Shown here in pieces: positions 51,841 through 60,320 of a stretch of DNA of 64,000 bases; position 1 is the first letter of the stretch, and each line of letters starts with the position of its first letter. The stretch is from Natronobeatus ordinarius (GTDB taxonomy: Archaea; Halobacteriota; Halobacteria; Halobacteriales; Natrialbaceae). The stretch lies in NCBI RefSeq assembly GCF_024362485.1, contig NZ_CP101456.1, forward strand, positions 3,286,001 through 3,350,000, written 5' to 3'. A model generated the notes under the pieces. The model did not search any database. It saw only the letters and a list, made by a program, of their open reading frames with translations, and was not told the DNA's origin. The position numbers and the translations under genes are program-made.

Positions 51841-52593
51841 ATGACTCACGCAATCACTGTCGAAAACGTCCACTTCGCCTACGACGAGCAGCCGGTGTTG
51901 AGAGACGTCTCGCTGGCGGTCGAAGAAGGGGAGTTCATGGGACTGATCGGGCCGAACGGCTCGGGCAAGACGACGCTGCTCAAGATCATGCTCGGCCTGC
52001 AGACACCCGATACCGGCCGCGTCGAACTGTTCGGGACGCCGTCGACGGCGTTCTCGGAGGGGACCCGGCTCGGGTACGTCTCACAGCAGTCGACCGAGGC
52101 CGAGACGATGATGCCGGTCACCGTCCGGGAGGTCGTGACGATGGGCCGGTACCCTCACGCCGGGATTCGGCGACTGACCGACGAGGACCGCGAGATCGTC
52201 GACGACGCACTCGAGGAAGTCGGGGTCGCCGACCTCGCCGACCGGCGGATCAACCGCTTATCGGGTGGCCAGCGACAGCGGGCCTACATCGCCCGGGCGC
52301 TCGCCTCCGAGGCCGACCTGCTGGCACTGGACGAGCCGACCGTCGGCGTCGACGCCCACTCGGTCGAGGCGTTCTACGAGTTGCTCGAGGAGCTCAACGA
52401 CGACGGCATCACGATCGTCCTCATCGAGCACGACCTCGGCCGCATCACCGAGCACGCCGACACGATCGCCTGTCTCGACGGGGAGCTGTACGAACACAGC
52501 GCGACCGAACGGTTCCTCGAGGGCGACACCTTGGATCGGGTGTTCAGCGCGACTCGAGCGGTCGGAACCGCGGCGAGCGCCGGTGGGGACTGA
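51841..52593 (+). CDS. Metal ABC transporter ATP-binding protein
   Basis: The 250-residue protein shows Walker A GPNGSGKTTLLK, ABC signature LSGGQRQRAYIARAL and Walker B LLALDEPTVGVD. It resembles the MntB/ZnuC subfamily. It powers metal uptake with the permease directly downstream (1-bp gap). An upstream GTG extension has no family features, so ATG at 51841 is used. Confidence 0.92.
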   Translation: MTHAITVENVHFAYDEQPVLRDVSLAVEEGEFMGLIGPNGSGKTTLLKIMLGLQTPDTGRVELFGTPSTAFSEGTRLGYVSQQSTEAETMMPVTVREVVTMGRYPHAGIRRLTDEDREIVDDALEEVGVADLADRRINRLSGGQRQRAYIARALASEADLLALDEPTVGVDAHSVEAFYELLEELNDDGITIVLIEHDLGRITEHADTIACLDGELYEHSATERFLEGDTLDRVFSATRAVGTAASAGGD

Positions 52594-52594
52594 G

Positions 52595-53560
52595 ATGGCC
52601 GTCGGAACGAACACCTCGAGACGACAGCTCTCCGCGCTCGCCCTCGGCATCCCGCTCGGCTTGCTCGCGTTCGCTGGCTTCATCGTCTGGGTGTTCCCAC
52701 CCCTGTTCGAGCGGTTCTGGGGGACGGCGTGTTCGGCGACCGACACGTGGTTGATCTGTAGTGGGTTCCTCCAGCGGGGGTTCACCGCTGGCGTCCTCAT
52801 CGGGATCACCGCGCCGATCGTCGGCACCTACCTCGTCAACCGGCAGATGGCGCTGATCGGCGAGGCGCTCGCACACACGGCCTTCGGCGGCGTCGCGATC
52901 GGGCTGTTCGTCGGCGCGGCCGTGCCGCGGTTCGACTATCCGCTCCTGTTCGCCCTCGTCGCCGCGGCCGTCGCCGCGCTGGGAATGCAGTACATCGCTG
53001 TCAAGACCGACGGCTACGCCGACGTCCCGATCGCGATCATGCTCACCGGCGGGTTCGCCGTCGGGATCGCCGTGATCTCCTACGGCGTGGTGTTCAGCGC
53101 GACCGTCGAGAGCTACCTGTTCGGGGACATTTTGTTCGTCCCCTTCGAGAACGTCCAGCTCATGGTCGCGCTGACGATGCTCGTCCTCGGGACCGTCGCG
53201 CTCACGCACAAACAGCTCCTGCTCATCACCTTCGACCGCGAGGCCGCACGGCTCGCCCGGGTCAACGTCTGGTTCTACGATACGCTGTTGATCGTGCTGA
53301 CGGCGCTGGTCGTCGTCGCGGCGATGCAGATCCTCGGCGCGATCCTCGTCGCCGGGATGCTCGTCATCCCCGTCGCCGCGGCCATGCAACTCACCACGAG
53401 TTTCAACCGCGGACTCGTCCTGTCGGTACTGCTCGGCCAGGTCGCCATCTTCGGCGGCATCTTCCTCTCGTACTACTGGAACGTCGCGACCGGGGCGATG
53501 ATCATCATCGTCGCGATCGTCGTCTACCTCTGGTCCGTGATCGGCAAGCCGCTCTGGTAG
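52595..53560 (+). CDS. Metal ABC transporter permease
   Basis: The 321-residue protein has eight or nine helices and the family's conserved pieces: GITAPIVGTYLVNRQMALIGE, ALAHTAFGGVAIGLFVG and QILGAILVAGMLVIPVAAA. It forms the membrane channel of the metal importer. The gene starts 1 bp after the ATPase gene, clearly one operon. Confidence 0.92.
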   Translation: MAVGTNTSRRQLSALALGIPLGLLAFAGFIVWVFPPLFERFWGTACSATDTWLICSGFLQRGFTAGVLIGITAPIVGTYLVNRQMALIGEALAHTAFGGVAIGLFVGAAVPRFDYPLLFALVAAAVAALGMQYIAVKTDGYADVPIAIMLTGGFAVGIAVISYGVVFSATVESYLFGDILFVPFENVQLMVALTMLVLGTVALTHKQLLLITFDREAARLARVNVWFYDTLLIVLTALVVVAAMQILGAILVAGMLVIPVAAAMQLTTSFNRGLVLSVLLGQVAIFGGIFLSYYWNVATGAMIIIVAIVVYLWSVIGKPLW

Positions 53561-53700
53561 CGCTCGAGCCGTCTCACCACCTACGACACACGCACGAACA
53601 CCACAATGACCACTCACGACCGTTCCGACCGATTGCCGACGACGACGCGCCGACGGCAGTCCGAACGCAGCGAAACGGGACCGTACCGACGACGCGAGAC

Positions 53701-54501
53701 GTGTCGTCCCCGGGAGGGTCGACCGTGACCGTGGAGTCGTGGCTCCCGGCGGCTATCGAGTGCGTCGAAGCCGAACAGGACCACGTCGAGGGCAAACTGG
53801 CCGCGATAGCGCGGTTCGAAGACGGCATCGAGGACCTCGAGCCCGTCCGGGAGCCGACCGCGAGAGCGCACGCGACCGACGGTGGCGTGTCGACGATCCC
53901 TCATCGACGGTCCGAGCGCGAGGACCGCTGTCACCAGGTCCGGACGCTCTTTGCCGACACGGTTCGCCCCTACAGCATCGAGGACGTCGACGGCTCCGAG
54001 CCGCTGCTGGCGACGATCCGCGCGGAGCTCGGTGACGAGATTGCTGCCGTACTCGCCCCGTCGACTGACGGCCGATTCACTGCTCCTGTAAAGCGGGCGA
54101 TACACTCGGCGACGCGACGGCGACGCGGGGAACTCGAGACCGTGGACCGTGCACTGGCCCGGGAGCGCGAGTCACTCGAGGCGGCGGCGACCGAACTCGA
54201 GCGGGTCGCGAAGATGATTTCGTCGATGGACCGGACCTCGCTGCTGGAGCTGGGATTCGACGAGCTCTCAGAGCGACACGAGACGTTGGAAACGCACCGT
54301 GATCGGTGTCGCCGGCTCTGGCAGGACCGTCAAGAGGAACTGCACCGACGGACGGGTCGACTGTCCGGTCACGAACTCGTCGGGTTCCTGTACAGCGACC
54401 TCTCGGTCTCCTATCCGGTGTTGGCGACGGCCACTGCACTCTATCGGTGCTGTCTCGACGGCCAGCGCGCCGTTCGCGGGCAACTCGTCCGACGCGTCTG
54501 A
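53701..54501 (+). CDS. DUF7260-like haloarchaeal helical protein
   Basis: The 266-residue protein is predicted to be mostly helical and acidic/Arg-rich, with LETVDRALARERESLEAAAT and SLLELGFDELSERHETLETH. It resembles the haloarchaeal DUF7260 family, whose role is unknown. GTG at 53701 or at 53725 could start it. It lies between the importer operon and the efflux ATPase, but no metal-binding residues are evident. Confidence 0.55.
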   Translation: MSSPGGSTVTVESWLPAAIECVEAEQDHVEGKLAAIARFEDGIEDLEPVREPTARAHATDGGVSTIPHRRSEREDRCHQVRTLFADTVRPYSIEDVDGSEPLLATIRAELGDEIAAVLAPSTDGRFTAPVKRAIHSATRRRRGELETVDRALARERESLEAAATELERVAKMISSMDRTSLLELGFDELSERHETLETHRDRCRRLWQDRQEELHRRTGRLSGHELVGFLYSDLSVSYPVLATATALYRCCLDGQRAVRGQLVRRV

Positions 54502-54540
54502 GAACGACCGGCGCCGTCGTTTCGGAACGCCTAAGAACTA

Positions 54541-54590
54541 TTTAGGCCATCCTAAAAGATTTGTTCTAATTGGCAATACTTATTCCGGAT
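54541..54590 (+). promoter_or_regulatory. Metal-box operator D and promoter (efflux ATPase)
   Basis: TTTAGG-CCAT-CCTAAA (54541-54556) is a perfect palindrome and includes TTAG-N6-CTAA (54542-54555). AATACTTATT at about 54574-54583 is a TATA-like box, 26-35 bases before ATG 54609. The operator lies ~20 bases upstream of the box, which could fit repression or activation. Confidence 0.6.
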
Positions 54591-54608
54591 GAGAACACAC
54601 GTACGCAC

Positions 54609-56639
54609 ATGCAACAGCCCTCGAGTCCCGAGCAGGCCGACGAAGTGCTCGGGACACCAGCGGATCGGCCGGAGCCTCGCAGGGACGCCGACCGGGAGGG
54701 GTCAGACGTCGGCGCAGACTCGTCGCTCCTGCGTCGACAGATGGCGTTCGTCGCGCTCACGTTCGTCGGGATGGTCGGCGGGCCGATCGCCGGCTGGCTC
54801 GAGGCGCCGTCGACGGTCGTCTGGGGCTTTTACGCCGTGGCGTACGCCTTCGGCGGCTGGTACGGCCTCAAGGAGTCCATCGCGGCGCTCAGGGAGCCGG
54901 CGGTGGAGATCGACCTGCTGATGATCCTCGCGGCGACTGGCGCGCTCCTGATCGGCGCGCCGTTCGAGGGGGCGATGCTCCTGTTTCTGTTCTCGCTCTC
55001 GAACGTGCTCGAGGGGTACGCCCTCGGGCGCTCGCGGCGGGCGGTCGAGTCGCTCGTCGAGATGCGCCCGGAGTCCGCCCGACTGCTCCGGGACGACGGG
55101 ACCGTCACCGTTCCCGTCGAGGACGTCGAGATCGGCGACGTGTTCGTCGTCCGGCCCGGTGACCGGCTCCCACTGGACGGCGTCGTGCAGTCCGGCGAGA
55201 GCACGGTCGATCAGTCCTCGCTGACCGGCGAGTCCGTCCCGGTGCCGAAAGCACCCGGCGAGGAGGTCTACGGCGGGACGATCAACGAAACCGGCAGCCT
55301 CGAGGTCCGGGTGACCCGCGAGGCTCACGACTCCGCAATCTCTCGACTCGTCGAGCTGGTCGAGAAAGCCCAGCGCGAACGGGCGCCGACCCAGCGGCTG
55401 ATCGACCGCCTCGAGCAGCCGTACGTGCTCGGGGTGTTCGCGGTGACGGGGCTCGCAATTACGCTCCCGCTGGTGTTCGAGCAGCCGTTCGAGCCCACGT
55501 TCTATCGCGCGATGACGCTCATGGTCGCGATGTCGCCGTGTGCGGTCATCATCTCGACGCCGGCGGCGGTGCTGTCGGCGATCACCGCCGGGGCCCGTCA
55601 GGGCGTCCTCTTCAAAGGTGGCGAACACATCGAGACCGCGGCGACGGTCGACGCCGTCGCCCTCGACAAGACCGGCACGCTCACCGAGGGCAACACCCGG
55701 CTGACCGACGCCGTGGTTCGAACCGGCGCGAGCGTGGCTGGCGAGTCGCTCACCGAGGATCGCCTGCTCGCGCTCGCGGCCGCGGTCCAGTCGCGGTCGG
55801 AACACCACCTGGCCGAGGCGACCGTCGAGGCGGCCGACGAACGGTCGCTCGAGCTCCCCGACTCGAGTGGCTTCGAGGCCGTCGTCGGCAAAGGCGTCCG
55901 CGCGACGGTCGACGGACGAACGATCCACATCGGCAACCTCCGGTACGTCGACACCGAACTGGCCGAGGCGTCGATCGAGGGGCTCGAGGACGGGAGAGAG
56001 GCGGTCCGCTCGCTCGAGACGGCGGGGAAGACGAGCGTGCTCGTCGTCCGCGAGGCGAGGGACGGACTCGAGGTACTGGGCTGGCTCGCGTTCACCGACA
56101 CGATTCGGGAGGACGCCGCGGAGACGATTTCCCGCCTGCGCGAACTCGGCGTCGAGCAGATCGTCATGCTGACGGGCGACAACGAGCGGGTGGCCCGTTC
56201 CATCGCCGACGAGCTCGGCATCGACGAGGTGTACGCCGAGTTGCTTCCCGAGCAGAAAGTCGACCACGTGAAGCGACTCGAGGAGCGCCACGAGGCGGTG
56301 GCGATGGTCGGCGACGGCGTCAACGACGCACCCGCACTCGCGACGGCGACCGTCAGCGTCGGGATGGGCGGGGCGGGCACCGACGTGGCGCTCGAGACCG
56401 CAGACGTCGTGCTCATGTCCGACGACCTCGGCCGGCTGCCGTACGTGCTCGCGCTCGGTCGCAAGACCCAGCGGACCCTCTACACGAACTTCTCGATCGC
56501 GTTCGGCGCGATCGTGATCATGGTCGCGGCGATCCTCACGGCGGGCATCCCGCTCCCGCTCGCCGTGATCGGCCACGAGGGGTCGACCGTCCTCGTCTCG
56601 CTGATCGGGCTGCGGTTGATCGGCTTCAAGGACGCGTAA
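54609..56639 (+). CDS. P1B-4-type heavy-metal efflux ATPase
   Basis: The 676-residue P-type ATPase lacks an N-terminal metal-binding domain but has the disordered acidic start. TM motif S309-P-C311, phosphorylation site D353-KTGT, HP-type motif SEHHL and GDGVND (around 565-570) are present, and a late H656-EGST motif. SPC plus HEG(G/S)T defines P1B-4 ATPases, which export Fe2+, Co2+ or related ions in bacteria. ATG at 54609 is used; a TTG 39 bases earlier lies inside the promoter. Confidence 0.9.
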   Translation: MQQPSSPEQADEVLGTPADRPEPRRDADREGSDVGADSSLLRRQMAFVALTFVGMVGGPIAGWLEAPSTVVWGFYAVAYAFGGWYGLKESIAALREPAVEIDLLMILAATGALLIGAPFEGAMLLFLFSLSNVLEGYALGRSRRAVESLVEMRPESARLLRDDGTVTVPVEDVEIGDVFVVRPGDRLPLDGVVQSGESTVDQSSLTGESVPVPKAPGEEVYGGTINETGSLEVRVTREAHDSAISRLVELVEKAQRERAPTQRLIDRLEQPYVLGVFAVTGLAITLPLVFEQPFEPTFYRAMTLMVAMSPCAVIISTPAAVLSAITAGARQGVLFKGGEHIETAATVDAVALDKTGTLTEGNTRLTDAVVRTGASVAGESLTEDRLLALAAAVQSRSEHHLAEATVEAADERSLELPDSSGFEAVVGKGVRATVDGRTIHIGNLRYVDTELAEASIEGLEDGREAVRSLETAGKTSVLVVREARDGLEVLGWLAFTDTIREDAAETISRLRELGVEQIVMLTGDNERVARSIADELGIDEVYAELLPEQKVDHVKRLEERHEAVAMVGDGVNDAPALATATVSVGMGGAGTDVALETADVVLMSDDLGRLPYVLALGRKTQRTLYTNFSIAFGAIVIMVAAILTAGIPLPLAVIGHEGSTVLVSLIGLRLIGFKDA

Positions 56640-56651
56640 CCGGCCACGGGC

Positions 56652-58238
56652 TCACGTGTCGCAGGTGTGTCTGTAGAAGTGTTCGGTCTCGCGCTCACGC
56701 TCGTCCGGCTCGTTGATCGTCTCCATCGTGATCCTCTCGGTGACCTCGAACATACTGATGTGTGAGAGCGCTACGCCGTCGTCCTCGTAGGTGGTACAGA
56801 TGTGTTCCCCGAGGTTCGCGGGCAACTCGTCGTTCGACCCCGACCGCCTGATGCTGTTCATGAAAAAGCGCTCGCGGTAGGTGTCGTGTTGGGTCTGGAG
56901 CTCGTTGCCGGGTCGCTCCCAGGTGAACGCCCGGTCGTTGAAGACGTCGAGGCGTTCCCCGTCGGTCGTCCGCGCACCGAAGACGTAGTATCGGTCGGTC
57001 GTACGCGGGTGCGGGGCGAAAACGCTCCACTCCGGCTGGACGATACCGAGGCTGTCGGCGGCCACGTGGACGTACTCGCCCCCGGGAGCCTCCGCCACCT
57101 CGTGGTTGAGTCGATGCTGGTCGTAGCCGCCGTCGGCGACGACCGCTCCGGCGTTCAGGACGAAGACCGCGACGGTCACGGCGAGTCCGGCGACGACGAG
57201 CGCGAGCGCCGCGTTCGCGACGCCGGCTTTCACGGCTGCGTAGCGGTCGGGGACGAACTGGACGGCCGGCAACGGCCGGGCGAACCCCCGCAGGCGATCC
57301 CGGGGAACGACCCCGTCGGGATCGACGTCGAAGCGCTGACAGACACGGCGGCCGTCCCGCCAGAACGCCGTTGGAATGAACAACGCGAGGCCGGCAATCG
57401 CGACGTAGGCGAACGCGCCGATCCGAACCGTCAGCGCAAACGAGAGGTGGCCGCCGACGAAAAGCACGAGGAGCGGAACCCGGAGCCGACCACGGAGGAA
57501 TATGAGCAGCCACGCTCCCAACAGCATGTAGAACCAGAGCATCCCGCCGTAGGTCAAAAGCGTCGGGAACTCCCGGAGGACGTCCCCGAGCAGGAAGGTC
57601 ATCTCGTCGATACCGAACACGAGCGGCGCGGCCTCCCCACTTTTCCACAGCGCGGATTCGCTCTTGTGAACCCCATTGAGGACGTACATGAACACCATCT
57701 GGCCGAGCGCGAGGGCTGTGGCAACCCCGACGACGGACCGACGTGGAGACCGATCGCGGTGAACCGCGTCGACCGACCACCGTTCGCCCAGCGGGAGGAA
57801 GATGGCCCAGAAGAACAACAGCCGAAAGAGGGTATCGGCGTAACTGAGCACGAACGGGTTGTGGTGATCGAGCGAGACGACGAACAGAAACGAGACGACC
57901 GTCATCGCTCGAGTCCGGTAGCCGACGATCAGCGCCAGCGCAAACAGCACCTGCAGTCCCATGAGCGCGGCGATGAGCGTCGAATCGCTCGTGAGGTAGT
58001 AGACCGAGACGGCGTACTCGGCGGTGTACTCCCGGGCGAGTTCCTGGGGAACGAGACCGCCGTCGGTGTAGTAAAACGAGAAGTTCCGAGCCCGGAGGAA
58101 CACGTCGGCGACGACGAGCGCGCCAAGGAAGATTCGAAACACGGCGAGCGACCGCGTGTCGACGCGGAAACAGCCCAGCAGATACTCGCGGAGACGGACG
58201 ACGAGTCGGACGAGAGACGAACGGACCCTACGGTTCAC
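56652..58238 (-). CDS. HTTM-domain membrane protein
   Basis: The 528-residue protein has a vitamin-K-carboxylase-like HTTM region: LAVFRIFLGALVVADVFLRA, VGYRTRAMTVVSFLFVVSLD with HHNPF, and GQMVFMYVLNGVHKSESALW with K-S-E-W. Several helices fill about 30-330, followed by another helix near 350 and a soluble C-terminal part. Its start is 170 bases from operator E but E is directed to the other strand. Function unknown; it may modify exported proteins. Confidence 0.82.
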   Translation of the reverse strand: MNRRVRSSLVRLVVRLREYLLGCFRVDTRSLAVFRIFLGALVVADVFLRARNFSFYYTDGGLVPQELAREYTAEYAVSVYYLTSDSTLIAALMGLQVLFALALIVGYRTRAMTVVSFLFVVSLDHHNPFVLSYADTLFRLLFFWAIFLPLGERWSVDAVHRDRSPRRSVVGVATALALGQMVFMYVLNGVHKSESALWKSGEAAPLVFGIDEMTFLLGDVLREFPTLLTYGGMLWFYMLLGAWLLIFLRGRLRVPLLVLFVGGHLSFALTVRIGAFAYVAIAGLALFIPTAFWRDGRRVCQRFDVDPDGVVPRDRLRGFARPLPAVQFVPDRYAAVKAGVANAALALVVAGLAVTVAVFVLNAGAVVADGGYDQHRLNHEVAEAPGGEYVHVAADSLGIVQPEWSVFAPHPRTTDRYYVFGARTTDGERLDVFNDRAFTWERPGNELQTQHDTYRERFFMNSIRRSGSNDELPANLGEHICTTYEDDGVALSHISMFEVTERITMETINEPDERERETEHFYRHTCDT

Positions 58239-58413
58239 GGTTGATTCCCGGCACGCGTCACCGAGCAGTCTTGACTAGTAATCTCCTCATGGTGTTTAAT
58301 ACCGTGTCGGTTTCGGGAGCCCCCGTTCGTCGTCACTCGAGCAGTTCACGTCGACGCGCACACCACGACGCGCCTCGATCCGGTCAGTTCGGTGGGCGCG
58401 AGTACGGCACGAA
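58239..58413. other. Gene-free stretch upstream of HTTM gene
   Basis: No coding signal. The AT-rich block GACTAGTAATCTCC around 58274-58287 is a possible promoter element of the leftward HTTM gene. Confidence 0.3.
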
Positions 58414-58449
58414 TTAGACAGGCCTAAAATATAGATTAGGTTAGAAAAA
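58414..58449 (+). promoter_or_regulatory. Metal-box operator E and orphan promoter
   Basis: TTAG-ACAGGC-CTAA (58414-58427) is followed by AATATAGATTAGGTTAG (58428-58445), that is a TATA box and a second half-box TTAGGTTAG. The order operator-CTAAA-TATA-ATTAGGT is nearly the same as at operator B before the metal importer. It points rightward into a region with no convincing gene. Confidence 0.6.
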
Positions 58450-58747
58450 TTCATGTGCTCGGTTCTCGTCGTTTCATTTGCGTCCCGGGTCGACCGGGAC
58501 GTCGCACCGACTCACGTTCCGGTGGTGTGTGGAACGTCGAAGCAATGCCAGGTGAATGAGTTCCCGGCTGTCGATTTGGAAGTTCGTGAGGTGGCGCTTC
58601 ACTTCACCATCCAGCCGGTAACCGTGCCAACTGACCCTAGAAGGGCGGTCCGATCGCTCGAGCGTTCCGTCGTGCCACGTCCGCGGTCGGACCGATTTTC
58701 CACTCGAGACCGATTCGACGTCGCTCAGTACCCTCCCAACCGTCGAC
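58450..58747. other. Non-coding or decayed stretch behind operator E
   Basis: A rightward frame from ATG 58453 begins MCSVLVVSFASRVDRDVAPT but runs on antisense into the NUDIX gene and has no recognisable domain. The leftward frame described separately is the other candidate. The region may be the body of an RNA made from the metal-box promoter. Confidence 0.35.
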
Positions 58748-58791
58748 TGATGAGCGAAACCGATTGTGTTCAGCTGGTTTCGCTCATCAAT
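58474..58791 (-). pseudogene. Possible remnant of an HTH-type protein
   Basis: A stop-to-stop frame of ~105 codons without an ATG, GTG or TTG at its front gives NTIGFAHQSTVGRVLSDVES, which looks like a recognition-helix segment, and EVKRHLTNFQIDSRELIHLA further on. Acid residues and hydrophobic spacing look more protein-like than neighbouring frames. It would be N-terminally truncated at the hairpin near 58790. The identity is unknown and chance cannot be excluded. Confidence 0.3.
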
Positions 58792-58901
58792 TCAGGCTTG
58801 GGAAGCCACTCAGTACTCCGTCAAGCGTCGACTGCAGGGTCGAACCACCCTTCGGCGACGGATTCGACCCTGCAGATCAGGCTTGACAAAGCACTCAGTA
58901 C
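58748..58901. repeat. Paired hairpins and 25-bp direct repeats
   Basis: TGATGAGCGAAACC (58748-58761) pairs with GGTTTCGCTCATCA (58776-58789), a perfect 14-bp stem. CTGCAGGGTCGAA (58832-58844) pairs with TTCGACCCTGCAG (58863-58875), a perfect 13-bp stem. Two imperfect 25-bp direct repeats starting TCAGGCTTG and ending CACTCAGTAC lie at 58792-58816 and 58877-58901; the second overlaps the stop of the NUDIX gene. Confidence 0.7.
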
Positions 58902-59482
58902 CGCGAGCCGTCGACGCGAACCGGCGGCTCGAAACCCGTCGTCAGCTCGAGCAACTGTACCAGAATTCGGCCCGTCGCCCCCCAGACGGTGTAGCCGTCG
59001 ACGTGGAAGTAGTGGACGACGATGTCTCCGTAGTAGGGGTGGTCTCGGCGTTCGTACTCGTAATTTTCCGGGTCGAGGAGGCCCGACAACGGGAGCAGCG
59101 CGATCTCGGCCACCTCGCGCTCGTCGGGGTCGTACGCCCGGTCGGGAATCCGGGCGACGAAGGGCGTGACAGCGTACTCGGTCACCGTCCGGATGTCGTC
59201 GAGCTGGCCGACCACGTCCGCCTCGGCTGGCTCGAGGCCGATCTCCTCGTTGGCCTCCCGCAGGGCGGTGTCGAGGATCGTCCCGTCGGTCGGCTCGGTG
59301 CCGCCGCCGGGGAAGCTCATCTGTCCCGGGTGGTCACCGAGGTGGTCGGCTCGCTTGGTGAACAGCAGGTGGTGCTCGCCGTCGCGCTCGACGACGGGCG
59401 CGACGACGGCCGCGTCGTAGCGCTGATCGTCGATCTCGTTGGGGTCGTGGCTGGCGACCGGATCGAGGTCCATCCGCGTCAT
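58895..59482 (-). CDS. NUDIX hydrolase (CoA pyrophosphatase-like)
   Basis: The 195-residue protein has a NUDIX box within GTILDTALREANEEIGLEPA and the preceding SFPGGG. The CoA-type UPF0035 region DHLGDHPGQMSFPGGG before it suggests a CoA diphosphatase. It follows the DUF7109-like gene (4-bp gap), one operon. ATG at 59480-59482 (MTRMDLDP) or the later Met at 59473 could start it. Its last codons lie in a 25-bp repeat. Confidence 0.88.
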   Translation of the reverse strand: MTRMDLDPVASHDPNEIDDQRYDAAVVAPVVERDGEHHLLFTKRADHLGDHPGQMSFPGGGTEPTDGTILDTALREANEEIGLEPAEADVVGQLDDIRTVTEYAVTPFVARIPDRAYDPDEREVAEIALLPLSGLLDPENYEYERRDHPYYGDIVVHYFHVDGYTVWGATGRILVQLLELTTGFEPPVRVDGSRY

Positions 59483-59486
59483 CGGC

Positions 59487-59960
59487 TCACTCGAGTCCTC
59501 CGTCGAGTCGCTCGCGATCGGTCGTACAGTCGATCGGGGCCCACGCCTCGAGGTCGTAGCTGACGTCGAGGAGGTCGGCCAGCCGGTCGTCGTCGCCGTC
59601 TGCGAGCGCGTCGTCGACCGCCCGGACGAACCGCTCGTGGGCCTGTTCTCCGAGGGCCTCGCGGTCGAGTCGCCGTGGCTCGAGGTCGAGGATGTGCGGG
59701 AGGTCCGTCGCGTGCTCGGGCACCGTGGGGAACGCCGTCGGGCCGACGACCAGCAACGCCCTCTCCTCGGCTGTCGGCAACTCGTAACACACGAGCGCGA
59801 ACGACTCGAGCGCGCCCTCGATCGTTTCCTCGAGGTCCTCGTCGACCGACCCACCGTCGGCCCGAAAGGCGACCTCCTCGAGGGCGCGCTCGAGTTCGTC
59901 GCGGGTCAACCCGCCGAAGAGGTCGACCACGCCGGCGAGTTCGTCGGCGGTCGCGTTCAT
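59487..59960 (-). CDS. DUF7109-like haloarchaeal protein
   Basis: The 157-residue, highly acidic protein has TADELAGVVDLFGGLTRDEL and ALSFALVCYELPTAEE-like segments plus ERALLVVGPTAFPTVP. The style and size fit the haloarchaeal DUF7109 family, of unknown role, which often lies beside a NUDIX gene. It is the first gene of the pair. Confidence 0.7.
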   Translation of the reverse strand: MNATADELAGVVDLFGGLTRDELERALEEVAFRADGGSVDEDLEETIEGALESFALVCYELPTAEERALLVVGPTAFPTVPEHATDLPHILDLEPRRLDREALGEQAHERFVRAVDDALADGDDDRLADLLDVSYDLEAWAPIDCTTDRERLDGGLE

Positions 59961-59986
59961 GCGGTTGACAACGCAGGGCGGTCAGA

Positions 59987-60214
59987 TTAGTCTTGTGCGC
60001 CGAGCGCTTCGATCTCGAGGTGGCGGGCGAGCAGTGTCGATCGTCGGTGATCGCTTCCGGCGAAGCGAGCCGCGTTGCGGTGGAGCGCGAACTCGATCCC
60101 GCATTCGCCCTGACCACTGACCGCCGGGCGCGCCTCGAGCGTGACGTGCTCGAGCGGCCGGACGCACGGACTCGTCTCGCGCGAATGGCGGAGACTCGGA
60201 CTGGCTCGGGACAT
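59987..60214 (-). CDS. Possible small haloarchaeal protein
   Basis: A 75-codon frame from ATG 60212-60214 ends in RSTLLARHLEIEALGAQD and contains VSGQGECGIEFALHRNAARF, which look protein-like. Unlike most local proteins it is not very acidic. It could also be a shadow frame in a 360-base gap between the DUF7109-like gene and the hydroxyacid dehydrogenase. Confidence 0.4.
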   Translation of the reverse strand: MSRASPSLRHSRETSPCVRPLEHVTLEARPAVSGQGECGIEFALHRNAARFAGSDHRRSTLLARHLEIEALGAQD

Positions 60215-60320
60215 CGATCTACCGACGTGCGAAAGCGCTCCTCGAGGAGTGGCCAGGTGCTGGAGCCGAGGTGCTCCAACCTGGTTTAAGTCTCCCTCGA
60301 GCGTCGTGCGAAACGTGTAC

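Noticed and set aside
58453-59169. A 238-codon rightward CDS after operator E
   Set aside because: Its second half is antisense to the NUDIX gene and the first half has no known motif; position behind the promoter alone is not enough.
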